The position numbers were made by a program, and so were the translations under genes. From Eulemur rufifrons (Eukaryota; Chordata; Mammalia; Primates; Lemuridae): a stretch of DNA of 64,000 nt. The stretch covers positions 69,693,001 to 69,757,000 of the forward strand of contig NC_090999.1 of the NCBI RefSeq assembly GCF_041146395.1, given 5' to 3'. The notes below the pieces were generated by a model. The model worked only from the letters and a program-made list of their open reading frames with translations, did not search any database and was not told where the DNA came from. Position 1 is the stretch's first letter, and every line of letters starts with the position of its first letter. Below, piece after piece: positions 11,880-23,366 of this stretch.

Positions 11880-13290
11880 GCCAGAAGTTATTTTTTTATT
11901 GAGATATAATTCACATACGATATAATTCACTCTCTTAAGATGTAAATTCAGTGATTTTTTTTAGTACGGTATATTTACAAGGTATGAAACTATTCTACTA
12001 TATAATTCCTAAACAATATTATGACCTTCCCTTCCAAAACCCATATCCATTAGCAGTCACTTCCCTTCCCTTTCTCTGCCCAGCCCCTGCAACCACTCAT
12101 GTACTTTCTGAATATTTGATATACATGGAATTATACAATACCTGGCATTTTGTGTGTGGCTTCTTTCACTAAGCACGATGTTTTCAAGGTTCATCCATCT
12201 TACAGCACATATCAGTGCTTCATTCCTCTTTTATGGCTGTATATTATTCTATTCTATGGATATACCTTATTTTGTTTATCCATGCATCAGCGGATGTACA
12301 TTTGGGTGCTTTCTATTTTTTGGCTACTGTGAATAATGCTGCTATGAACATTTGTGTACAAATTCTTGTGAAGACGCTTTTTCAATTCTTTTGAGTATAT
12401 ATCTACCAATAGGATTGCTGGGTCATCTAGTAACTCTGTTTTTGGTGTTTGTTTTTTCAGAGACAGGGTCCCCCTATATTTCCTAGGCTGGTCTCAAATT
12501 TCTGGGCCCAAGCGATCCTACTACCTCAGCCTTCCGGGTCTATGTTTAACTTTTGAGTAGCTGCCAGACTGTTTTACAAAGCAGCTGTTCCATTTTACAT
12601 TCCTCCCAGTGATGTATGAGGGTTTCGATTTCTCCATGTCTTCATTAACACTTGTTATTTTTTTATGTCTTTTTGATTATAGCCATATTAGTAGGTATGA
12701 AGTGGTATCTCATTGTAGTTTTGATTTGTGTTTCCTTAATGGCTAACGATGTTGTTGAACATCTTTTTATGTGCTTGTTTGCCATTTGTATATCTTCTTT
12801 GGAAAAATGTCTATTCAAGCTCTCTTGCCCATACTTTATTTGGATTATTTGTCTTTCTATTGTTGATTTGTGAGAGTTATTTATGTATTCTGCATATACA
12901 TCCATTATCAGATAAATGGTTTGCAAATATTTTCCCCTGTTCTGTGGATTGTCTTTTCACTTTCTTGACAGTGTCCTTTGAAGTGTGAAAGTTTTTAATT
13001 TTGATGAAGTCAAATTTATCTATTTTTTTCTTTTGTTACTTGTGCTTTTGGTGTTGTATCTAAGCAACTATTGCCTAATCCAAGGTCCTGCAGATTTACT
13101 CCTACATTGTCCTCTAAGAGTTTTGTAGTTTCAGCTCTTGTGTTCAAGTCTTTGATTCATTTTGACTTAATTTTATACATGATATGAAGTAGAGACCCAA
13201 TTTCATTCTGGTACACATGGATATCCAGTTGTTCCAGCATCATTTGTTGAACAGACTATTCTTTCCCCAACGAATTGTTTTAGTACTTGA
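11880..13290 (-). mobile_element. Old L1 (L1M/L1P-type) 3' portion
   Basis: Minus-strand L1, starting at its 3' UTR ('attgagatataattcacata', 'accactcatgtactttctg') and running into ORF2. Antisense landmarks in order: 'atgaacatttgtgtacaaat', 'aataggattgctgggtcat', 'atagccatattagtaggtat', 'aatattttcccctgttctg', and 'atccagttgttccagcatca' at the high end. ORF2 is full of stops and indels. The element is split by an Alu-monomer-like insertion at 12440-12541. It belongs to an older L1 lineage than the copies at 3121 or 60965. Open frames of 60-87 codons within it are shadows. Confidence 0.9.
12440..12541 (-). mobile_element. Alu-monomer fragment inside L1
   Basis: Antisense 7SL-derived sequence: 'cagagacagggtccccctat', 'ctaggctggtctcaaatttc', 'gggcccaagcgatcctacta' and 'cctcagccttccgg'. 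L1 sequence continues on both sides, with CTCTG before and TCTATG after, a possible short target duplication. Its divergence suggests a free monomer or an early Alu fragment. Confidence 0.62.
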
Positions 13291-15219
13291 AAATCAACTG
13301 ATGATAACTCTTCAGAAGTTATTCCTAATGTCAGTGATGATGACTAGAATTGTTGCTGGCTCCTGGTTTACATCAAGAACCTTTGCCCCTTCCCTTTTAA
13401 GCACATTTGTTTCAGAGACCGTTCCAAGATCTCAAGCTTGTTATCTTGATTAATGCAACATTGAACATACTGAGATGCTAGAAGGGCACTCTAAATGTAA
13501 TTATATGGGAGTGCATGGGTAAGTAACTTTGTAAATTTTCCTTGTCTGTAAAATGGGCATAATGAGAGTACTTTATGAATACAAAGTTAAAAAGAGCACT
13601 CTAGCACTCTTGCAGAAATTGTATTTGTTGGCTAAGCTCCATTAGCCCCTGTGCCTTTTCTTCAATTTCATCCTGACCATTGGTACTGATGTGAATAAAC
13701 ACTTGCCACACTGGAAAAGTTCAGGAAGATATCATTGCAATGTATATGCTAATTTGAATAGGCTTGATTTAAGGACCATATGAACAGCTTATTTGAACAT
13801 AGTAAACTCTCAGCAAGTTTATGTCTTGTATTACTAATTTCACAAACTTGGGAAGGGAAGAGGAGTCACAAGCATAGATGGCATAGGTAGCAAAATGGGG
13901 TCTCCTGGTCCAAATCAGGGTCACAGGCATGTTTTCTTTGAAAGTCATAATACCTTAAAGAACATTAATTTTGAGATTTTGAACAAAAATCTAGATTTAT
14001 AATTACTAATGACAAATCAAGAAATCTGGATAGATGGGTATGTTTCTCTATGGTTGGAGGTGAATAACATTTTCCCCCTTTTAGAATGGCATGTGTTCCC
14101 TTTTCACCCATTTTACCCACTTGATAATGTTATATCTGACCCCTGTCCATTATTTAAATGACATGCCTCTCTCTGTAGGTTCTTAAAGATAGTGACTAAC
14201 TGTATCTTCATTATTACGCTAGGCTCAACTCCAGGCTCAGATCCATCTCCTGAGTCAGTCCAATATTTGTGACATTCTCATTACAAATTCACTTTCTCTC
14301 TTTTCTCTCTTCAACTGTTGTCTCATCCTGTACCAGTCTATAAATGATAACCTCACTGAAGCCACATGCTACTTCAAGTGATAAAGTGCATACCAGTGAT
14401 AGTCATAATACTTTTTCACATGTTACAAACAAGTACTTGCTCTTTTTTTTCATTGTTCGTACCACTGACAAAGTCTATTAAGGATGAACTGACAGAACCC
14501 AGAGTATTGTCCTAACAGCTTATTTGCATTTATTTTGCTTTGGTTAATAGAAATTCTTGTATTTTCATCAGCAAGAAATCTCAACATGAATACGTGGTTT
14601 TACTGAAAATGAGGATATTAAAAAGGCACAAATGGAAAAGGGACATCTAGCTGAGAAGACTGGCTCCAACATTCAGCAAATTAAGCTGCCCAACATGACA
14701 CATCTATGGCAGAGAAGTAGTTAATTAATTCATCAACACAATAGGCCAAAGGAAACCCCATTGTGATAACTGGCTTCACAAATAAAAGCAATGCTTTGTT
14801 AGTCCCCACCATATCCTTGTGCCCACAATGTTTACATCTGATGGAAAAACAAGGAACTCCGTATGCAATGGCACACACCACACACAGAGCAACACTTTCA
14901 TCCCTTATTACCTCAAACATGCAATTCTTACTGCAATGCAGATCTTAAAAGCCATCTTTCTGAGAACAACAACAAAAAAATCTAGAAAAAATAGGGAAAC
15001 TGAGAACTTTACCCATAGATGCCAAATATTCTGTGCTAGAACTTCCTCTCTCTGTTAGAGTATCTCCTCTCCATGGGGCAATGTCCTTAAATAGCTAATA
15101 TGCCTGCATTTTCATGCTTACTTTATTACCTAGATGCAAATCTCTGCCAGGCAAAGAAATAACAGGACAAAGTAAATTGTGAGAAATTCGTTTTTCTTAA
15201 ATGTTGTTGAGATACCCCA
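13291..15219. other. Mostly unassigned; MIR piece at 13525-13600
   Basis: A MIR-like piece on the plus strand at 13525-13600 reads 'ccttgtctgtaaaatgggca' then TAATGAGAGTACTTTATG. A 79-codon minus-strand frame at 14681-14920 is Cys-rich (VVCAIAYGVPCF, then KHCGHKDMVGTN); it is discussed in the findings and is not called as a gene. No other repeat or RNA gene was seen. Confidence 0.45.
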
Positions 15220-15273
15220 TATAGATGGGTATGTAAGTATAGTTATATAGTATAGATGGGTATGTAAGTATAG
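15220..15273 (+). repeat. Perfect 23-bp direct repeat, period 31
   Basis: The 23-base word beginning TATAGATGGGTATGTAAG occurs at 15220-15242 and again without mismatch at 15251-15273, separated by TTATATAG. This is a recent local duplication. Confidence 0.85.
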
Positions 15274-15297
15274 ACCCTCATCAACTGTTTTAAGAAT

Positions 15298-15415
15298 TTA
15301 TCTATATATCTATATATCTGTCATCTGACCTCTATATGTGTATATATAAATATACATATATACATGTACATACATACATATATACATATACATATATATA
15401 CATATACACATACAC
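15298..15415. repeat. TA/CATA microsatellite
   Basis: Interrupted (TATC), (TATA) and (CATA) units. The tyrosine-rich frames called on both strands here are products of the repeat. Confidence 0.85.
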
Positions 15416-15529
15416 GCTAATTGTGCTGTACTTCTTGAGGAAAAATACGTGGCTAGTCCTCAGCAAATGTTTTAAAAGGTGTATGGCCAACCATATTTTT
15501 TTCCCCAGAGGAACAGTACAATCTAAGGA

Positions 15530-15710
15530 GAGCACTGGTTCTGGAGTCAAAAGACCTAGTTCAACTGTTTACTTAATGTACACCTTGAAATGTTTTAATT
15601 TTAATAGAGGATAACGTTAATAACACTTAACAGAACAGTCAAATGAAAATATACATATAAATGCCTCCATAAATTTCTAAATAAAAGCATCAGTAATAAT
15701 TATTATTTAA
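15530..15710 (+). repeat. MIR fragment
   Basis: Diverged MIR: 'gagcactggttctggagtca', then AAGACCTAGTTCAACTG, 'tagaggataacgttaataac', ending 'taataattattatt'. The order matches the MIR core and 3' end. Confidence 0.5.
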
Positions 15711-16024
15711 CTAATATATTGCCATTTGAGACCTTAGATTTTTTTTTATTAGATTTTTTTTTTTAATAAGACTTGACCCATACCTACCTAAGACTTCTGC
15801 TACATTCAAGCAGAATTCAGACTGTGGTCCTTTATTGAGCATGTTACATTGACCTGTCTGCCATGAAAGAAATTGATCTTTTAGTTTTTATTGTGCTGGA
15901 TATATCCCTAGCCCACCAAATAAATGAGCTGCTGCTAAGAAAATACTGGCTTTCCTGTTTTTTATTCCAATAAAATATAAGATTAAGAATAGGAATAAAT
16001 AAGAATACAAAATAATTGCAAGTC

Positions 16025-16115
16025 AGGGTGCCTGCCCTGTGCCAGCAATGTTATGTATCCATTAGTTATAATCCTCAAGGCTACTCTATCACGTAAGTTT
16101 AATATCTTTGGCCAA
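16025..16115 (+). repeat. MIR fragment
   Basis: MIR-like segment 'cctgccctgtgccagcaatg' then 'gttataatcctcaaggctac'. It continues into the target site of the Alu that follows. Confidence 0.5.
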
Positions 16116-16117
16116 AG

Positions 16118-16130
<13 letters not shown>

Positions 16131-16149
<19 letters not shown>

Positions 16150-16476
16150 TTTTTGAGACAGAGTCTCACCTTGTTGCCCAGGCTAGAGTGAGTGCCGTGG
16201 CGTCAGCCTAGCTCACAGCAACCTCAAACTCCTGAGCTCAAGCGATCCTCCTGTCTCAGCCTCCCGAGTAGCTGGGACTACAGGCATGCACCACCATGCC
16301 CGGCTAATTTTTTTTCTATATATATTTTTAGCTGTCCATATAATTTCTTTCTATTTTTAGTAGAGATGGGGTCTCGCTCTTGCTCAGGCTGGTCTCGAAC
16401 TCCTGAGCTCAAACGATCCGCCCACCTCGGCCTCCCAGAGTGCTAGGATTACAGGCGTGAGCCACCGCGCCCGGCC
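16131..16476 (-). mobile_element. Alu SINE, full length, lemur type
   Basis: Complete antisense Alu: T-tract, 'gagacagagtctcaccttgt', the right arm, the linker 'tatatatttttagctgtcca' plus 'ataatttctttc', the left arm, and the terminus 'gccaccgcgcccggcc'. It is flanked by a perfect 15-bp target duplication AGATATGTCAAATCT (16116-16130 and 16477-16491). The near-consensus sequence and intact duplication point to a fairly recent insertion. The 84- and 80-codon frames across it are Alu artefacts. Confidence 0.97.
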
Positions 16477-16491
16477 AGATATGTCAAATCT

Positions 16492-17894
16492 AATTGCTGG
16501 AGCTGAGCACAAAGTCAGATTTTTCATTCTCAAATGCCTGTCTAGGACTTTCTGATAAAAAATTGCCTCTGTAGTTCTGGAGACACAATGATTTAATTTA
16601 AAAGAAAATATTGAAGAAGATTTCATATAAAGTAGCCGTTATCAGAAGGATTTTCTCATGGCACATTGCTAAATAATGGTCAGCTTAGGATAACACAAAG
16701 GGCTGGGATAATACTCACACTGTATCTCGATATGCAAATTGTGGAGAATATTTGAAATGATTATTTGGATAATTCTTGAAGGAAACAAACACTATTACTT
16801 TTATAGTGGAAAAATTAATGCTAGCTTTCCTAGCTGCACTATGAATGGGTTATTTCTTGCTTATATCATGTCTAAAGCAATTCAGAAGGCTCTTTTTTTT
16901 TTGTAGCTATGCCATCTAGAAAAAATTTCTTTAGCAGGAATAGCTAGGGATGGAGGATGCATATCAGTTATTAGTTTTACTGGCCCAGAAGTGACACTCT
17001 ACATGCACAGTATACTCTAGTTGATAAATTTATTTCTTATAGGGCATGTGTTTACAATGTGAAACTAATTTATTTTATATGTACTGTAGGGCTGAACAAA
17101 TAGGTAAATACATTGTAGATATTGCAAGCCAGGTTTTCCACTATCAGAGAAAGTTAAAAAATAAATAAATATAAACAAGAGAGCAGAACGAAGCCTAAAA
17201 TAAACCCTTGTGGGGCTAGCTATATGAGACTTAGAGATATCAGTATGAACCTCTGTTTTTTAAAAGTTATGTAATAGACATGTAAATAGAGCAGAAATAA
17301 AATAATACCAATTGAAGTACATAGGTATAGTTGCTAGCTCTATCCTTTGGTAGGATCTAGAAGCTATTACACCCAAGTAGCATCAAGCCCACCAAGGGCC
17401 CAGATCATGGTTCCTCAATATAATTCCTAACAAAAGAAATCAAAATTCCCTGGAGAAACGGTTTATATTTTAGGGTAAATATAAGAAGAACCTGAGACAT
17501 CTTGTCATGCCACAAAGTAAAGGAGTACTTGAAAAAGAATAAAAGAAAAGAATGGGGGTAGACCAAAGGAGGCAGGAACCAATTGGAAAGAGATGCCAAA
17601 GGCCAAAGATGAAACAAGTTTAGCAACAAAATAAATAATATCTTATTATAATCCTAAGTATAAGATATATACCCTCTGTCCATACTAGTATAAATAAAAA
17701 ATTAAATAAATAAATGAGGAATACAGGACAACTGTATCTTACATAATAATTCTAATTAGTAAGGGTGGGAATAAAGAGACATTCAAAATTACCATTAGAA
17801 AACCATTGTAAAAAGTTGCTGCAGGCAGAATCTGTTGATAAATGCTAAAAATCAGTGAGGGAAACTATGTTAATTTCTATGGTGTTTTTTGTAT
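16492..17894. other. Unassigned AT-rich stretch
   Basis: No gene, RNA or clear repeat. A 74-codon minus-strand frame (17405-17629) has a hydrophobic N-terminus but no recognisable family. Confidence 0.5.
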
Positions 17895-18290
17895 ATAACT
17901 ATAAAACTGATATTCCCTTATCCAGTAGGTAAAACTTAATTTTCCCCCCTCTCAGTGGGGGCTGGACTTCAGGACTTGGTTATAATGAATGAATCGAGCA
18001 TTAGAAGAGACAAATAGCTATTTCAGAATGGAGATAACTGGAATACACCACCTTTACCAAATGATGAAGTTAACAAAACTAGGAATAGTCATACTGACAC
18101 CATGTATCCTTTAAAAGACGTAATGAGATGGAAAGATCACCTCTGTGTTATTCTTCCTCAAATCCATAATCTGTCTATTTATAAGAAAACACTAGGCAAA
18201 TACAGACTAAGGTGCATTTTACCAAATATGCTACCACAATTCTTCATCTTATCCCTGACCTTCAAGTTCTGTGAAAACGTTTAACTAGAA
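17895..18290 (+). mobile_element. L1M 3' UTR-like fragment
   Basis: The order 'cagtgggggctggacttcag', 'accacctttaccaaatgatg', 'catactgacaccatgtatcc' and 'attcttcctcaaatccataa' resembles the long 3' UTR of old L1M elements. It is truncated before the UTR's A-rich end. A 60-codon frame inside is not a gene. Confidence 0.45.
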
Positions 18291-19195
18291 ATGAGCATAT
18301 ATGAACTTACTTAGACAAAAGACTCGATTATGTTGACTTGATAAAGAATCTATTTTATTGAAGTCATTGGTGTCATTCTTTTCATAGATCTATTAAGACT
18401 GACCTGGGTCATTGATTTTTAATTATTTTGCTTTCCCAATTCTGACTTCTCTTAAGGGGCAAAGCTAACGTTCTAAATTCTATTACTAGCTAGGTTCTAA
18501 TGCGTTTCTAAATATTTAGTGACTTCCATATCCATGGATAAAAACCCAAAGGTTACTTCAATTAAATGTTTGGCTGGTTTGTGTTGTGGACCAGGTGAAA
18601 TGTGTAAATTGAAAGTCTAAATTTTATTTACAAATAATTTACTTCATTACATTTTTAAGAGCTCTTTGAAGGAAAAAAAATATTGTTTTTCCAATGTGAA
18701 CAGAATGTTTGGAGCCTCTTAATTTAAATATTACTAATTTATTTTTTTACATTTATGTTATTTTATATTCCTGGTAACTCAAAATAAGACTATTCTTTTA
18801 GACTCATTTCAGATAATTATTCTAAGCAATATTAATATTTAAGACATAGATACTAAATTGATTGAAGATATCTGGGTTACAAAGGATTAAACTATCCCAT
18901 GGGAATATAGTAAAAGTTATGAAAATTATTCTCAAGCATAAGCAATAAATCCTGTAATATTTGGACATGAGAATGATAGTAACAATCTATAGCTGTACTG
19001 TCAGTACTGTACCCAGTAGCTACATGTGACTATTTATGTTTAAATTTAAGTAAAATTTAAAATTCAATTCCTTTGTTACACTAGTCACATTCCCACTGCT
19101 GAATATCCACATATAGCAAGTAGCCATCATATTAGATAACACAGACATAGAACATTTCAATTATTGCAGAAAGTTCTATTAGTGTAATTTAGATC
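18291..19195. other. Unassigned AT-rich stretch
   Basis: Nothing supported on either strand. Confidence 0.5.
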
Positions 19196-19215
19196 AAAAT
19201 CCTATGTAACAATGA

Positions 19216-19490
19216 CCTACACTCACAGAATTTGCTGATCTTACCATGTCCTCCACTGTTCTGAAGTATCTGATAGAACAGTGGAATAGCCTTTTAAAAA
19301 CTCAGTTACAGTTCCAGCTTTGGGGCAATACTTTGAAGGGCTAGGGCAAAGTTTTCCAGAATGTTCTGTATGTTGAATCAGCATACAATATGTGGTGCTG
19401 CTTCTCCAAGAGCCAGGATTTATCAGTCCAGAAATCAATTAGTGAAAATGGGAGTAACACCAATCACCATCACCACTAGTGAACACTAGA
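19216..19490 (+). mobile_element. Isolated ERV-L integrase fragment (duplicate)
   Basis: A 275-base segment that repeats the integrase catalytic-core portion of the ERV-L pol at 22167-22440. By hand I count 16 substitutions and one 1-base insertion, about 94% identity. The match starts and stops exactly at imperfect 20-base direct repeats (19196-19215 and 19491-19510, 18 of 20 identical, beginning AAAATCCTAT). These repeats are not part of the ERV copy. The piece lies outside the provirus, 5' of its 5' LTR, in the same orientation. No poly-A or poly-T tract adjoins it. It keeps the position of a catalytic Glu just before an in-frame stop. Confidence 0.85.
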
Positions 19491-19510
19491 AAAATCCTAT
19501 ATAAAAATGA

Positions 19511-19786
19511 TAATATTCTGCTTTTATGCAACATTTCTTAATGTTGAATAACATATAGATCTATAAAAGTTTAACTCATTCCTTCAACATATCTGGTCGG
19601 GGTGGGGGGACATTCTCCTTATTGTGAGAATTAAAAACAAATAGAGAAAGATAGGCACTTAAAGGTATATTTCAGCCTGGACAGCAGTTACTGTCCAAGC
19701 TCACTGAATGTTAAGAACTCTTGATGTCTGATAATGGCTAAGATTACAACATAGCCCTGAATCTCCAAAAAGGTTTTTGATAATGC
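19511..19786. other. Spacer between pol fragment and 5' LTR
   Basis: No match to the ERV internal region or to other repeats was seen. It includes a G-rich run GGTCGGGGTGGGGGGAC near 19597. Confidence 0.5.
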
Positions 19787-20327
19787 CGTGCTGGTTACTT
19801 TCTGTGTCAAATGGACTGGGCTAAGGGACATGCAGGTAAGACATTATTTTGGAGTATGTTGAGGGTGTTTCCAGAAGAGATTAGCATTTGAATTTGTAAA
19901 ATGAGTAAATATAATCATCCTTACCAGTGTGAATGGGCATCATTCAATTTGTTAAGGGTCAGAATAGTACATAAAAGTAAAGGAAGGGAGAATTTACTGG
20001 CTGAGTTGGGACTCTCATCTTCTCCTGCCCTCAGACATTGGCACTCCTGGTTCTCAGGCCTTCAGACTCTGGCCTTGACTTACACCATCACCCCCTGCCT
20101 CCACCTGCACCTCAGTTTTAAGGCATTTGGAGTTAAGCTGAAGTATACAACTGGCTTTCCTTGTTCCCCAGCTTGGTGATGACACATCAGGGGACTTTTC
20201 TGCCTTCACAAGTGCGTGAGCCAATTCCAATTCCTATAATACAATGATGATTCTCTCTCTCTCTCTCAATATATGCATATAATTTCTGCTTCTTTTTCTG
20301 TTTCTTTGAATAACCCTGAGTAATACA
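19787..20327 (+). mobile_element. 5' LTR of ERV-L-like provirus
   Basis: The LTR aligns by eye with the copy at 23367-23946. Shared words in order are 'actgggctaaggga', 'ttccagaagagattag' (versus TTCCAAAAGAGATTAG), 'gaagggagaattt', 'cttctcctg', 'cactcctgg', 'cttggtgatgacac', then a CT-rich tract and the end 'gagtaataca'. The 5' edge is diverged (CGTGCTGGTTA versus TGTGATGATTA). There is no clean TATA box or AATAAA signal, so it is unlikely to act as a promoter now. Confidence 0.8.
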
Positions 20328-20332
20328 AATTT

Positions 20333-20350
20333 TGGTACCAAGAGTGGTTC
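20333..20350 (+). other. Retroviral primer binding site
   Basis: TGGTACCAAGAGTGGTTC lies 5 bases after the 5' LTR, where the tRNA primer anneals. This TGGTACCA(G)GAGTGG type is known for ERV-L/MaLR elements. It confirms the orientation and the 3' edge of the LTR. Confidence 0.7.
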
Positions 20351-20599
20351 TAGAGGAACAGAATTTTAAGGATGAATTTTGCAAATTGGTTCTCATGTTT
20401 CTGGAATTGTCTCCTTAATCTGATTAGATTCAAAGATGTGAATGAATCTATTTTCAGTAGAAAAGAGTGTCCTGTGAAGATCTGTGGCCTGAATTAGACT
20501 AAAATTCAGAGACATTGTACCTCAAAGAAATTTTTGGGGAGTCTAGTGATGTGGGGCATGTTGAGATATGCCTTCTAAGGTGAAGGATAAGTTGTTGTA

Positions 20600-22920
20600 T
20601 CTAGTCCTTCTTAAAATCAAGAAAGAGGCATGATGCTTAGTGGGCCCCTTTGGATTTGGGAGGCAACATATTATTTATTCACTTAGGTGTGTTACTCCAC
20701 CAGATTTGCCAAATGACACAAAAAGTTGCAGTTTTGAATGGTGCCCAGAAAAAAATAAGGCTCTGCAACAAGTCTATGCTGTTATGCAAGCTGATCTGTC
20801 CCTTGGGTCATATGACCTAGCAGATCCAATGGTACTTAAAGTGTCAATGGCAAGTATGGATGCTGTTTGGAGCCTCTGGCAGGCCTCCATAAGTGAATCC
20901 CAGTGTAGGCCATTAGGATTTTGAGCAAGTGTCTGCCATTATCTGCAGACATTTCTTTTTACAGACAGCTCTTTGCCTGTTACTGGGCCTTTCTAGAGAC
21001 TCAACATTTGACCATAGGCCACCAAATTACTACACAAACTGAGTTTCCCATTATGAACTGAGTGTTTTATGCCCATGAAGCTATAAAGGTAGGCATGCAA
21101 AGTAACACTACCTCATGGAATGGAAATAGTATATAGGTGATCAGACCATGAGCAGGCTCTGAATGCACAAGTAAGTTACATAAAGAAGTGGTCCAAATGC
21201 CCATGGTCCCTGTTACTGCTACATGCCTTCTTTCTCCCAGCCTGTGCCTATGGCCTCATGGAGGAATACCCTATGACCAGTTGACAGAGAAAGAGAAAAC
21301 TTTGGCCTTGTTTACCAATAATTCTACATGATATGCAAGCACTACCCAAAACTAGACATCTGTAGAACTACAGTTCCTGTCTGGGACATCCCTGAAGGAC
21401 AGTGATAGAGATAAATCTTCCAGTGGGCAGAATTTGGGGCAGTGCACCTCGTTGTGAACTTTGTTTGGAAGAAGAAATGGCCAGACATGTTATTATAAAC
21501 TAATTCATGGGCTATAACCTATGGTTTAGCTGGATGGTCAGAGTTTTGGAAGGAATATGGTAAGAAATTTGGGGAAGATATGTGTGGATAGAACTCTCTG
21601 AGTGGGCAAAAATTGTGAAGATATTTGTGTCCCATCTGAATGCTCACCAAAGGGTGATCTCAGCAGAGGAGAATTTTAATATTTAAATGGATAGCATTAC
21701 CCAGTTTATAGATATCAGTCAATATCTTTCCCTAACCACCCCTGTCATTGCCTGATGGGCTTAGGAAACAAGTACATAGTGGCCGGGATGGGAGTTATAC
21801 ATGGATGGCTAAGCAACATGGACTTTCACTCAATAAGGCTGACCTGGCTATGACCACCACCGAGTGCCCAATCTATAGTAGAAACCAACACTGCCCTCAT
21901 GTGGCATCATTCCTCAGGATAATAATAAGCTTTTTGGTGGCCGGTTGATTACATTGGACCATTTCCATTATGAAAAGAGCAGTGTTTTGTCTTTCCTGGA
22001 ATAGATACTTACTCTGGATATAAATTTGCCTTCCCTGCATGTCATGCTTCTGCCCAAATTACCATCCTCAGACTTACAGAATGCTTTATCCACTGTCATA
22101 GTATTCCACACAGCACAGCTTCTGACCAAGGAATTCACTTAATAGCAAAGGAAATTTGGCAATGTACCTATGCTCACAGAATTTGCTGATCTTACCATGT
22201 CCTCCACTGTTCTGAAGTATCTGATAGAATGGTGGAATAGACTTTTAAAAACTCAGTTATAATTCCAGCTTTGGGGCAATACCTTGAAGGGGTAGGGCAA
22301 GGTTTTCCAGAATGATCTATATGTTGAATCAGCATACAATATGTGGTGCTGCTTCTCCAAGAGCCAGGATTTATGAGTCCAGAAATCAATTGTGAAAATG
22401 GGAGTAACACCATTCACTATCACCACTAGTGACCACTAGAAACATTTTTGCTTCTTATTTCTGTGACCTCACGCTCTGCTGGTCCAGAGATCTTAGTTCT
22501 AGAGGGAGGAATGCTTCCAGGAGATATAACAATGATTCCATTGCTGGAGATTGACTTCCACCACACCACGTTGGGCTTTTCATGTCTGAATCAACAGGCT
22601 AAAAAGGGGTTACGCTTCTGACTGAGGTAGTTGATTCTGACTACCAAGGAGACATTGAACTGCTATTCTACAATAGGGATAAGAAAGAGTATGCCTGGAA
22701 TAGAGAAGATGCCCTAGGGTTTTTCTTAGTATTATCATGCACTGTGATTAAGATCAATGAAAAACTACAACCTAATCCAGATAGGCCTAGGAATAGTCCA
22801 GACCATTCAGGAATTAGCGTTTCAGTCACTCTGCCAGGTATAGAACCACAGTCATCTCCAGTTGAGGTGCTTGCTAAAGACAAAGGAAATACAGAATGAG
22901 TAGTAGATGAAGGTAGTTAT
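20600..22920 (+). pseudogene. ERV-L-like pol pseudogene (RT end, RNase H, IN, dUTPase)
   Basis: Decayed class III (ERV-L-like) pol in several frames. The first frame (20640-20924) shows the RT connection: FEWCPEKNKALQQVYAVMQA then DAVWSLWQASISESQ. RNase H-like sequence follows to about 21650. The integrase zinc-binding region (21748-21948) has H10 and H24 and C40 of the HHCC motif, but the last Cys is Tyr (CPIY). The catalytic core keeps its first Asp (VDYIGPF, near 21945) and second Asp (ASDQG, near 22115); the Glu (near 22230) is followed at once by a stop. Downstream, 22600-22770 resembles a dUTPase, whose position after integrase is a hallmark of ERV-L. Gag, protease and most of RT are absent, since the leader leads almost directly into the RT connection. 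It cannot make an active enzyme. Confidence 0.85.
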
Positions 22921-23042
22921 AAGTATCAGCTAGGGCATGCGACCAGTTACAGAAACAAGAACTGCAATTGTCATGAGTATTTCCTTCTTATTTTATTATG
23001 AATACATTTGCATTTACATATATACGTGTGTGTATGTGTGAG

Positions 23043-23070
<28 letters not shown>
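23043..23070. repeat. (TA)n microsatellite
   Basis: About 14 uninterrupted TA units inside the ERV internal region, preceded by a short GTGTGTATGTGTG run. Confidence 0.9.
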
Positions 23071-23075
<5 letters not shown>

Positions 23076-23366
23076 TTCTTTCCTCCTTTATTCCCTTATG
23101 TAACTTAAGATATATTGACTTTATATTATATCAGTATTTAAGTATTGTTAATTTTACATCACACTATTTAAGTTACAGGATATGAAGAGAAGAATTAACA
23201 TAATTCAAAGTCTTTACCTCTTCTTTTGGGGAAGGGATTAGTGCATTTTTGGTCATATGCAGGATAGTTGTACCACATTAGGCAGAGTTTTGCTCTTGTC
23301 ATTATTTGGAGATTAAATATAGATTAAATGGATGCGTATGAGCACCAAAGTGAAAAAGGGTAAACT

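Noticed and set aside
16192..16446. 84-codon frame across the Alu
   Set aside because: Antisense Alus commonly give such frames. The sequence is a complete Alu with a target duplication.
19216..22440. Tandem provirus array (LTR-internal-LTR-internal-LTR) explaining the duplicated integrase piece
   Set aside because: The duplicate is limited to 275 bases with TSD-like edges, and the 276 bases between it and the 5' LTR do not match the ERV internal region.
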